Shown here: in pieces, positions 1 to 7,223 of the stretch
Numbering within the stretch: the stretch's first letter is position 1
Layout of the letters: each line of letters begins with the position of its first letter
Source: Planctomycetia bacterium
GTDB taxonomy: Bacteria; Planctomycetota; UBA1135; GCA-002686595
Assembly: GCA_005778045.1 (NCBI GenBank)
Contig: SXKQ01000019.1
Coordinates: 1 to 12,646 of the forward strand
DNA length: 12,646 nucleotides
Direction: 5' to 3'
Notes under the pieces: generated by a model
The model's database searches: none
Seen by the model: only the letters and a program-made list of their open reading frames with translations
Told to the model about the DNA's origin: nothing
Program-made: the position numbers and the translations under genes

Positions 1-104
1 CCGGTGCCCTCACCGCCGCCGATGATCGGCTCGCCGCGCGCGATCTGGGCACGGAAGCGGGCGAGGATGCCCTTGCGGGAGTTGTCGTGCTGGACCTTCT
101 TCAT
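1..104 (-). CDS. PEP-hydrolase-like TIM-barrel protein, N-terminus only
   Basis: This is the 5' end of a gene that leaves the window: 34 complete residues are visible from the ATG at 104. The segment ARFRAQIARGEPIIGGGEG (residues 15-33) resembles the N-terminus of the phosphoenolpyruvate hydrolase-like TIM-barrel family (PF09370), whose members begin with a helix followed by a PIIG-G-GTG strand and loop. I recognise this from memory, not from a search. The start is well fixed because its ATG overlaps the stop of the large upstream gene as ATGA (104-101), with a weak GGA about 9 bases before it inside that gene, which suggests translational coupling. No signal peptide is visible, so a cytoplasmic enzyme is expected, whereas the upstream product is exported. 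The biological substrate of this family is poorly established; a carbon-metabolism role is inference. Only the first strand of the barrel can be judged. Confidence 0.7.
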   Translation of the reverse strand, partial: MKKVQHDNSRKGILARFRAQIARGEPIIGGGEGT

Positions 105-3100
105 CGTTCGAGAATCCAAGAGAGTGCGTTCTGGTAGATGCGGCCGAAGGCCGGGTGTTCGTGCGCGCGGCCGTCGTGGCCCAGCGTATATCCGACCGTT
201 CGGCCATCGGCACGCTTCACGGTCCACAACACCGGGAACTCGTCGCCCGAGGTGAGCGATTTGCCGACGGCGAGTACCTCGATGGGCGCGTCCGTCGCAG
301 CGCGCTCGAAGCGGTAGAGCTCGTCGACGATGCGGAACGTCGTCGGCACGCCCTGCGTGAGCGGGTGGGTGGCGTCGACGATGCGCACCTCGAACTCGCC
401 CAGCGCCTCGTGGCTCCGTGAGCCGCCGCCGACGATGCGTGCGTTGTACTCCGCCCAGTCGGGCCAGTTGAACCAGATCGCCGGGTGCAGGAGCAGCAGC
501 CCACCCCCGCGCTCGACGTGGCTCGCAAGAGCCGCGCGGAACTCGGGCCCGTCGACCGACTGGTTCGTGCAGAGCACAAGCGCCTTCGCGAGCTCGAGGC
601 TGCGCAACGTGTCGTTGAGCGACGCCGTGTACCGCACGCTCTCGAAGCCGCCTCCGCGCAGGAGCTCGCGGTCAAAGGCGTCGAACCAGCGCGCGAAGTC
701 ATGGCTGGAACCGCCGCCGAAGATAAGCGCGTCGACCGCGCTCGCTTGCTTCGCGTCACGCTGGGGCGCCCCCGGCAGCTCGGCCGTCAGCGCGAGGAAC
801 GTCGGCGCCAGCTCGTTGTCGTAGCTCTCGAGCACGATTCGGTCGACGGCACGCGGCGTGGCGAGCTCGACCGCGAAGCGACGCACCTGGCCCCAGCTGC
901 CCGGTCCGAGCGCGCCGTCGACGTGCTCGGAACCCGGCACATCGATGTGGCCGACCCAGTCGGCGAACTCGACGCCGTTCTTCAGTACGTGCTCCTCGCT
1001 CGTGCCGTCGGCGAAGCGCCACGTCCACTTCACGATCGGCTTCTCGTCCTTGATGTAGGGGTAGCCCCAGCCCGCGATGCCGCCGAGCACGTGCACGCGC
1101 TGCACGGTTGCGTTCACCCTGAGCTCGACGCGCTGCGGCTTGCCGACCTTCGATTCCCAGTCGGGCACGAGGCCGCCCTTGAGCACGAGCACGTTGTTGC
1201 CCGAGTCCGTGCGCGTGGGGTCGAGCAGCTCGAACGGCACTCCCTCGTAGGCCGTGACGCCGTAGCGCGCCGGAATCAGCGGATTGCTGTCGCGCTTCGA
1301 GTCGTACATGCCGCGCAGCGAGTTCGAGCTCACCACCGGCTTCATGTCGAGCACGCGCCAGTACGCGTAGTCGCCCGCGAGGTACGCGATCACGTCGCGC
1401 AAGCCCTCGGCCCCGATGGACTCGAGTCCCGCCGGCATCGGAGAGCGGCCGGTGTTGCGGATCGAGACGATCTCCTCGCGCGCGATGCTCTGATCGCCCG
1501 AAGTCGAGCGCAGCACGACGCCATCCTCGGTGTCGCGCACGAGCACGCCCGAGAAGTTGCGCTCGTCGATGGTCGTGACGATCCACTCGGCGTAGGCCGC
1601 CTCCACCGCGCGGTTGGGGTCGAGGATGATCGGCAGCAGGTCGCCGGCCCCGTGCGCGCCGATGCCCGTGAGCTCGGGGCCGACCTTGCCGCCACTGCCG
1701 AAGGCAATGTGGCAGTTGGCGCAGTTTTTCTCGAAGACTTCCTTCCCGCGGACGCGATCGCCACCCGGTTGATCGACTTGTGGCAAAAGCTGAGCGATCA
1801 GCGCATCGATGCCCGCGTTGCTCGCGCCCGCGAGCCGCTCGAAGGCCTTCGTGGCACGCTGGGACACCGCGGCATCGGGGTGCGTCCGCAAGCGGTGCAC
1901 CTTCTGGGGCCCGAGGTCGGCGGGTACCACGGCACCCGACTCGACACGCTCGAGCAGGGTCGAGGACCAGCTCGCGCGAGCCATCAGCCGCTCGAACGCG
2001 AGGTCGCGAGCCTCGCTGGACAGGTCCGCATAGCGCTCCGCGATCAGCGCCGCCACGGCCACGTCGTCGCTCGTCGCGAGCGCCTCGAGGACCGCGCGCT
2101 GCTCGCGCGGCGCGCGGGCCGGCTCGAGGAATTGCCCGGAGAGCGCAAGGCACTTGGCGCGCGTCTGCTCGAAGCCCATCGCGAGCTGCAGGGCCGCGAC
2201 GCGAGCCTCGAAGGGCGCCATCTCGTTCGAGACGCGTTGCACGAGCCTCGCCCAGGCTTCTCCGATCTCTCCCATCCCGCGCGGATCGATCTTCCACAGA
2301 GCCACGAGCCGCAACGATGCGGTGGCGACTCGATCGTCGTTGTCGGCCAGCAGCCTGCGCAGAGCGGCCGTCGCAGCGCCCGACTCGCGCTCGCCCAGCG
2401 ACTTCACGCCGCGCGCGAGGCCGTCGAGCACCGCCAGCCGCGCCTCGAGCGCACCACCTTCGGCGACAGCGGAGAGCAGCGCGGCGGATTGCGAGCCATC
2501 ACGGGCGACAGCGGCCGGAATCGCGAGCGCGAGCATCGCGAGCGCTCGCGGCTCCGGCTTGGACAGTGCGGAGGCCGCAAAGCTCGTGCAGCTGCGCGAG
2601 ATCCAGCGCACCGCGAGCGAGCGCGCCCAAGCGTTATCGATCGCCCCGAGGGCCGAGACGACCTCGCCCATCGCGCCGCTGGCAAACTCCGGCGTGGCGC
2701 ACTCGCCGAGCGCCGCGGCCGCGAGGAGCTTCGCGCGCTCGTCGCCCTTGCGAATGCACTCGAGCAGCGCGACGCGCGTCGCATCGGTCGCGAGCGCCGG
2801 GAACTCCGCGTAGACGCGAGCCGCCGCACGAGCCAGCTCGGGCTCCCTCGCCGGCGCGCGCAGGGCCTGCTCGAGCGCCGGGTGCGACTTGCCAACTCGC
2901 GCGAGGCTCCACGCCGCTGCAATGCGCGCCGGCGCCGGGGCGGAGCCACCCGCGACGCGCCCCGCGGCTTCCAGCAGCTTCCCGTCGCGCGACTCCGCGA
3001 TCGCGTTCGCCGCCGCCGTACGCATCGCCGCGTCGCCCCGCTCCAGCAGGGCCGCAATCGCCTGCGGATCGCTCCAGTCCGTCGGGAGCGCCCCGAGCTT

Positions 3101-5038
3101 GCGCGCCGCCTTGTGCTGCAGGCGCCAGATGCGTCCGTGCTGGTGGTCGCGGTCGGGACGAACTGCGGCGTTCGTCGGGCCATGCTTCGGACCGCGCGTG
3201 TCGTTGTGCACGACGGCCTGGTTGTAGAAGTCGAGCACGTAGAGCGCGCCGTCGGGTCCGGTGCGCACGTCGACGGGGCGGAACCACAGGTCCGTGCTGC
3301 TCACGAACTCTTCCTCGCGCGCCTTGGTCGCGCCGAACGTCGTGCCTCGCGGCGCGATCACGTCATGGTGCACGAGGTTGACCGTGGGCTCGCAGACGAA
3401 GTGCGAGCGCGCCCAGCTCGCCGGCCACGCGCCGCCGTCGTAGATCGCGGAGCCGGCCGCGGCCGTGAAGCCGCCGACGAAGTCGATCTGCGCGTACGGC
3501 GCGTCCGAGCGGACCACGGCGGGGAATACGCGGTCGTGGTCGGGCAGGTCCGTCCAGCTTGCGACGTTTTCGACCCGATTGCCCGACAGGAGGCGTTCCG
3601 GCAGCACGACGTGCCGAAGGTGCGCGCCGTTCGCCATGGTGAAGAACAGCTCGCCTTCCTCGTCGAAGGTGCAGCCCCACGTGTTCGAGCCGTAGCTCGA
3701 CACCATCTCGATCGCGCTGCCGTCGGGACGGAAGCGGAACAGGCCGTTGCCGATGCGACCGAAGTCACGGCCAGCGGAGTTCGTGACGTGGTTCGACCCG
3801 CCGCCGCTGTAGCCCTGCGTCGCGTAGATCCAGCCGTCGGGACCCCAGCGCAAGTTGGAGAACGTGGCGTGGGTGTCGCCGTAGCCGAAGCCAGTGAAGA
3901 GGCGCTCGGTCTTGTCCGCGACGTCATCGCCATCCGTATCGCGCAGCCACCAGATGTCCGGCGCGGCGCCGACGATCACGCCGTCGCCGTGAAACACGAA
4001 CGAGGACACGAGGTCGAGCCCGCGGAAGAACGTCGTGCGCTCGTCGACGCGTCCGTCCGAGTCCTTGTCCACGAGGATGGCGATCTCGTCGTGCGCCTCG
4101 ATGCCGCTCGACTCCTGCTTGAACGGGTAGCCGGGCGTCAGCGCGGCCCAAAGGCGCCCGCGGCGATCCCAGTCGATCGCGATGGGATTGATGACCTGCG
4201 GCTCGGCCGCAACGAGCGAAACCTCGAAGTCCGGATGAAGGCGCAGCGACTCGTGCGCGCGCGCCGGGTGCGTCGGGCCGCCCTGCGGATAGCGCAGCGC
4301 CGCGGCCTCGCCCGGCCGCAGCAACGAATCAACGTCGCGATGCCCAGCCCACGCAATCCCGCGCAGCAGCAGGGTTCGCCACGCCTCGTGCGCGAACGAG
4401 TCCTGGAAGTGGCCCTGCAGAGACACGAACGCTCGCGAGCTAGCCTTCTCGTACGTCCACATTTGCGGCGTGATGTCGAACACCGAGTGGAATCCGACCT
4501 GCAGCACATTGGCTTCGGGCTGCATGTGAAGCTCCCAATAGATCTCGTCACGGAAGCGGAAGTTCATGGCGCCGTCCGTGATCGCGTGCCGGTTTTCCGT
4601 GACGTACAGGTCGATGTCAGCGGTGTGCCACTTCGAGTGGCCGTGCTCCCACGCGCCGCCCACGACGGTCTTGAACCAGTGCGGATCGTCGCCGCAGACC
4701 GCGTCGTGCAGCACGGCGATGCCGCCGCCGCGCGCGAGGAAGCGCTCGAGGTTCGCGCGCTCCTCACCGTGGATCGAGCCACCCTCGGCCGCATAGAGCA
4801 CGAGCACGTCCGTGCGCTCGAGCTGCTCCGCCGTCGGGAAGGTCAGCGCGCCTTCGGCCTTCACGCCGCGCTCGTTGAGCAGCGGCACCCACTCGGCCAC
4901 GAAGCGCGGGTGGTCGTGCTCGCCGGGACCGTGCGTCTTCGGTCCGCCGCGCAAGAACACGCGCAGCGGCGACGTCTGGGACCAGCCGGGGAGGACGCAG
5001 GCAAGGAACGCGACGAGAAAGAGCAGCCAGCGCTTCAT
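101..5038 (-). CDS. Giant secreted ThuA / PVC dehydrogenase / cytochrome c / ThuA protein
   Basis: The product has 1645 residues. Residues 1-21 form a signal peptide (charged MKRW, hydrophobic core, cleavage near GWSQ). Residues 24-236 are a ThuA-like domain (GGGIAVLHDAV, HAITDG). Residues 264-640 are a PVC-type membrane-bound dehydrogenase or propeller domain with two Asp-rich, calcium-loop-like motifs, DKDSDG from residue 324 and DTDGDD from 367. Residues 640-1080 are Ala/Leu-rich helices of HEAT type. Residues 1095-1222 are a PVC-type cytochrome c domain with the heme site CANCH (Cys1106, Cys1109, His1110). Residues 1230-1430 look like an unassigned beta domain. Residues 1434-1645 are a second ThuA-like domain (GGGLLLLHPA, HPLTQGV). 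A periplasmic role in oxidising sugars or related compounds and passing electrons to heme is inferred from family and context; the substrate is unknown. The ATG at 5038 has an AGGA 8 bases upstream and directly precedes the signal peptide. The frame stays open further upstream across the sulfatase gene, but that extension reads as non-coding. Confidence 0.93.
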   Translation of the reverse strand: MKRWLLFLVAFLACVLPGWSQTSPLRVFLRGGPKTHGPGEHDHPRFVAEWVPLLNERGVKAEGALTFPTAEQLERTDVLVLYAAEGGSIHGEERANLERFLARGGGIAVLHDAVCGDDPHWFKTVVGGAWEHGHSKWHTADIDLYVTENRHAITDGAMNFRFRDEIYWELHMQPEANVLQVGFHSVFDITPQMWTYEKASSRAFVSLQGHFQDSFAHEAWRTLLLRGIAWAGHRDVDSLLRPGEAAALRYPQGGPTHPARAHESLRLHPDFEVSLVAAEPQVINPIAIDWDRRGRLWAALTPGYPFKQESSGIEAHDEIAILVDKDSDGRVDERTTFFRGLDLVSSFVFHGDGVIVGAAPDIWWLRDTDGDDVADKTERLFTGFGYGDTHATFSNLRWGPDGWIYATQGYSGGGSNHVTNSAGRDFGRIGNGLFRFRPDGSAIEMVSSYGSNTWGCTFDEEGELFFTMANGAHLRHVVLPERLLSGNRVENVASWTDLPDHDRVFPAVVRSDAPYAQIDFVGGFTAAAGSAIYDGGAWPASWARSHFVCEPTVNLVHHDVIAPRGTTFGATKAREEEFVSSTDLWFRPVDVRTGPDGALYVLDFYNQAVVHNDTRGPKHGPTNAAVRPDRDHQHGRIWRLQHKAARKLGALPTDWSDPQAIAALLERGDAAMRTAAANAIAESRDGKLLEAAGRVAGGSAPAPARIAAAWSLARVGKSHPALEQALRAPAREPELARAAARVYAEFPALATDATRVALLECIRKGDERAKLLAAAALGECATPEFASGAMGEVVSALGAIDNAWARSLAVRWISRSCTSFAASALSKPEPRALAMLALAIPAAVARDGSQSAALLSAVAEGGALEARLAVLDGLARGVKSLGERESGAATAALRRLLADNDDRVATASLRLVALWKIDPRGMGEIGEAWARLVQRVSNEMAPFEARVAALQLAMGFEQTRAKCLALSGQFLEPARAPREQRAVLEALATSDDVAVAALIAERYADLSSEARDLAFERLMARASWSSTLLERVESGAVVPADLGPQKVHRLRTHPDAAVSQRATKAFERLAGASNAGIDALIAQLLPQVDQPGGDRVRGKEVFEKNCANCHIAFGSGGKVGPELTGIGAHGAGDLLPIILDPNRAVEAAYAEWIVTTIDERNFSGVLVRDTEDGVVLRSTSGDQSIAREEIVSIRNTGRSPMPAGLESIGAEGLRDVIAYLAGDYAYWRVLDMKPVVSSNSLRGMYDSKRDSNPLIPARYGVTAYEGVPFELLDPTRTDSGNNVLVLKGGLVPDWESKVGKPQRVELRVNATVQRVHVLGGIAGWGYPYIKDEKPIVKWTWRFADGTSEEHVLKNGVEFADWVGHIDVPGSEHVDGALGPGSWGQVRRFAVELATPRAVDRIVLESYDNELAPTFLALTAELPGAPQRDAKQASAVDALIFGGGSSHDFARWFDAFDRELLRGGGFESVRYTASLNDTLRSLELAKALVLCTNQSVDGPEFRAALASHVERGGGLLLLHPAIWFNWPDWAEYNARIVGGGSRSHEALGEFEVRIVDATHPLTQGVPTTFRIVDELYRFERAATDAPIEVLAVGKSLTSGDEFPVLWTVKRADGRTVGYTLGHDGRAHEHPAFGRIYQNALSWILER

Positions 5039-5046
5039 GGCCTGAA

Positions 5047-5050
5047 TCCT
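5047..5050 (-). promoter_or_regulatory. Ribosome binding site of the ThuA/cytochrome gene
   Basis: On the minus strand AGGA lies 8 bases before the ATG at 5038. It supports this start over the far longer open frame that continues upstream to 6751. Confidence 0.5.
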
Positions 5051-5112
5051 ACCGAGAGGCACGCGAGCACGCAGCGCGGCGGGTTGATTCGGACGCCCGC
5101 CAGTCCGCAGGT

Positions 5113-5141
5113 TCGACACCGCCGCCCGCGGCACGTGTAAG
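5113..5141 (+). promoter_or_regulatory. Candidate sigma70-like promoter of the sulfatase gene
   Basis: TCGACA (5113-5118, five of six matches to TTGACA) is followed by exactly 17 bases and then TGTAAG (5136-5141, four of six matches to TATAAT). Transcription would begin around 5147-5150, at or beside the GTG start codon, so the mRNA would have almost no leader. This fits the absence of a Shine-Dalgarno sequence. The call rests on sequence resemblance only. Confidence 0.4.
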
Positions 5142-5149
5142 CTGCGTCG

Positions 5150-6541
5150 GTGAAACTCACGGGCGCCGCGTTGCTCGCCGTCGCTGCGCAGGAGCCGTCC
5201 GATGCCGGCCCCGCGCGGCCGAATGTCGTGCTGATCGTCACCGACGACCAGGGCTGGGCGGACGTCGGCTGCTACGGGGCCCGCGACTTCGCGACGCCCA
5301 ACCTCGACCGGCTCGCGCGCGAGGGTGCGCGCCTCACGAGCTTCTATGCGGCCCAGCCCGTGTGCTCCGCCTCGCGCGCGGCGATCCTCACCGGCTGCTA
5401 TCCCAACCGCGTCGGCATCGCAGGCGCGCTCGTTCCCTCCTCGACGCATGGCCTCGCGGAGAGCGAGACCACGCTCGCCGAGCTCGCGCGCGAGCGCAGC
5501 TATGCGACGGCGTTCTTCGGCAAGTGGCATCTCGGGCACCTCCCACCGTTCCTGCCGACGCGCCATGGCTTCGACGAGTGGTTCGGCGTGCCTTACTCGC
5601 ACGACATGTGGCCGTTCCACCCCGACGGTCCCAAGCCGTGGACCGACTTGCCGCGCATGCGTGGTGACGCGGTGCTCGAACTCAATCCCGACCCCGGCAC
5701 GTGGACGCGCGCCTGCAGCGAAGAGGCGCTGCGCTTCGTGCGCGAGCACAAGGACGAGCCGTTCTTTCTCTGTCTCGCGCATCCTCTGCCCCACGTGCCG
5801 CTCGGCACGTCGCCGGAGTTCCGCGGCCGCACGTCGACGGCCTACGGCGACGTGATCGAGGAGATCGATCACGAGACCGGGCGTCTCCTGCACTTGCTCG
5901 ACGAGCTTGCGCTCGCCGACGACACGCTCGTGCTCTTCACCTCCGACAACGGGCCGTGGACGCCCTACGGCGAGCACGCGGGCAGCTCGGGCCCGTGGCG
6001 CGAGAGCAAGGGCACCGTGTTCGAAGGCGGCGTGCGCGTCCCGTTCCTCGCGCGCTTTCCCGGCCGCATTCCCGCAGGCCTCGTGAGCGAGGAGCCTGCC
6101 ATGGGCATCGACATCCTGCCGACGATCGCGCGCTGGATCGGCGCACCGCTCCCCGCACTTCCCATCGACGGCCGTGATGTCTCGCCCGCGCTCACCGGCT
6201 CGTCCAGCCCGCCGCGCCCATTCTTCTTCTGGTACGAGTCGAACGAGCTGCAGGCCGTGCGCTACGGCCGCTGGAAACTGCATTTTCCGCACCGCTACCG
6301 CTTCACCGACGACATGCCGCGCGCCGTGGGCGGCCGCCCCGCCGCGTACCCCACGCGCGAGATCGGCCTCGCGCTCTTCGATCTCGACGCCGACCCCGGC
6401 GAGCGCGACGACGTCGCCGCGCTCCATCCCACCGTCGTCGCCCAGCTCTCCGGCCTCGCCCTCTCCATGCGCCAGCGCCTCGGCGACTCCCTCACCTCCA
6501 CGCGGGGCACCGAAAATCGCCCCGCCGCCCGCACCGAGTGA
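5150..6541 (+). CDS. Exported type I sulfatase (arylsulfatase A-like)
   Basis: The product has 463 residues, the usual size for the family. It hydrolyses sulfate esters, in planctomycetes often on algal or host polysaccharides; the substrate here is unknown. The active-site motif is CSASR with Cys72, the residue converted to formylglycine, followed by AAILTG. Other expected residues are visible: metal ligands Asp32-Asp33 (TDDQGW), Lys125 and His127 (GKWHLG), His211 (HPLPH), Asp266-Asn267 (SDNGPW), Lys287 and the FEGGVRVP segment. The C-terminal subdomain contains VRYGRWKLHFPHRYR and LFDLDADPGERDD. A short hydrophobic N-terminus (residues 3-14) suggests export. The start is GTG at 5150: an in-frame stop at 5138 excludes anything earlier, and no Shine-Dalgarno is present. 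The gene diverges from the ThuA/cytochrome gene, so the two may share regulation. No sulfatase-maturing enzyme is encoded in this window. Confidence 0.95.
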   Translation: MKLTGAALLAVAAQEPSDAGPARPNVVLIVTDDQGWADVGCYGARDFATPNLDRLAREGARLTSFYAAQPVCSASRAAILTGCYPNRVGIAGALVPSSTHGLAESETTLAELARERSYATAFFGKWHLGHLPPFLPTRHGFDEWFGVPYSHDMWPFHPDGPKPWTDLPRMRGDAVLELNPDPGTWTRACSEEALRFVREHKDEPFFLCLAHPLPHVPLGTSPEFRGRTSTAYGDVIEEIDHETGRLLHLLDELALADDTLVLFTSDNGPWTPYGEHAGSSGPWRESKGTVFEGGVRVPFLARFPGRIPAGLVSEEPAMGIDILPTIARWIGAPLPALPIDGRDVSPALTGSSSPPRPFFFWYESNELQAVRYGRWKLHFPHRYRFTDDMPRAVGGRPAAYPTREIGLALFDLDADPGERDDVAALHPTVVAQLSGLALSMRQRLGDSLTSTRGTENRPAARTE

Positions 6542-6553
6542 GGCGCAAGCACA

Positions 6554-6588
6554 CGGGCGGACCCGGGGATTGCGCCCGGGTCCGCCCG
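6554..6588. terminator. Perfect 14-bp stem shared by convergent genes
   Basis: CGGGCGGACCCGGG (6554-6567) pairs without mismatch with 6575-6588 around a 7-base loop (GATTGCG). It begins 13 bases after the sulfatase stop and lies 24 bases beyond the stop of the convergent lipoprotein gene. On the plus strand it is followed by ATTTCATT, a weak T-rich tail; the other direction lacks one. It could act as a bidirectional barrier between the two convergent units. Confidence 0.75.
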
Positions 6589-6611
6589 ATTTCATTGGCA
6601 CCGTTCGCTGG

Positions 6612-7220
6612 TTAGTTCCAGCGCACGCCGCTGGCGAGCAGCTCGTCCACCACCTTGCCGCGCGGCACGGTGAAGTCCGTTGCCGCGAGCGTCGAGTCAT
6701 CGACGGTCGAGACGAGCTTGAGCGACACGTACACGATGTCCTTGACGACACCGTACGTGGCGACGAGCACGGAGCGCGCGTTGTAGTCCACCGCCAGAGT
6801 GGCGATGTCGCGCGAGAGCAGGAACTGGCCGTCCTGCTTGACGATCATGCGGTCCTCGCGGACGGTCGCGTGGATCACGTCGATGTCCTCCTGCGTGAGG
6901 CGCGCCGCGAGGAACTCGGCCGTCTGGCGGCCGAACATCGTCGTGCGGTCGACGTCGTTGATGTCGACCATCGTGGCGACGAGCACGCGCCCGATGTCCT
7001 TGGAGTCCGAGTGCTGGTCGAGCAGCTCGTCGATCGCGTCGTAGCAGATGCCGATCAGCGGCTTGCAGGCGGTGTTGTCTCCGCTGCGACCCGGTCCCTC
7101 CTCGAGCTTGATGGGCTTGACGATCTGGTCCGCGCTGCACGTCGACGAGTTCTGCAGGGCGCGGCAGCCCGTCGTGAGTACGAGCGCCAGCAGGGCGAGG
7201 CCCTGAGTGAGCGTGCGCAT
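6612..7220 (-). CDS. FlgO-family outer-membrane lipoprotein
   Basis: The product has 202 residues. The N-terminus MRTLTQGLALLALVLTTGC is a lipoprotein signal peptide with a probable acylated Cys19; the lipobox is slightly unusual, with Thr at -3 and Leu at -4. Residues 70-190 match the FlgO pattern (PF17680): a strand VLVATMVDINDVDRTTMFGR, a helix, DRMIVKQDGQFLLSRDIATL, then ARSVLVATYGVVKDIVYVSLKLV. In Vibrio, FlgO is an outer-membrane lipoprotein needed for normal flagellar function; related proteins occur in many envelopes without a known flagellar tie. The start lies only 3 bases after the stop of the upstream lipoprotein gene, so the two form an operon. A run of seven G inside that gene's end lies 10-16 bases before the ATG. 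Family assignment is fairly firm; flagellar involvement here is unproven. Confidence 0.82.
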   Translation of the reverse strand: MRTLTQGLALLALVLTTGCRALQNSSTCSADQIVKPIKLEEGPGRSGDNTACKPLIGICYDAIDELLDQHSDSKDIGRVLVATMVDINDVDRTTMFGRQTAEFLAARLTQEDIDVIHATVREDRMIVKQDGQFLLSRDIATLAVDYNARSVLVATYGVVKDIVYVSLKLVSTVDDSTLAATDFTVPRGKVVDELLASGVRWN

Positions 7221-7223
7221 GGA

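Noticed and set aside
485..5140. 1551-codon open frame on the plus strand opposite the ThuA/cytochrome gene
   Set aside because: Its translation is Arg/Ala/His/Val-rich without domains and mirrors the codon bias of the opposite strand. It is striking in length but explained by composition.
5039..6751. Extension of the ThuA/cytochrome reading frame by about 570 residues upstream on the minus strand
   Set aside because: It lies antisense to a clear sulfatase, is composed of Arg/Ala/Glu-rich low-complexity text, and the ATG at 5038 has both a ribosome binding site and a signal peptide. Long open antisense frames are expected in GC-rich coding DNA.
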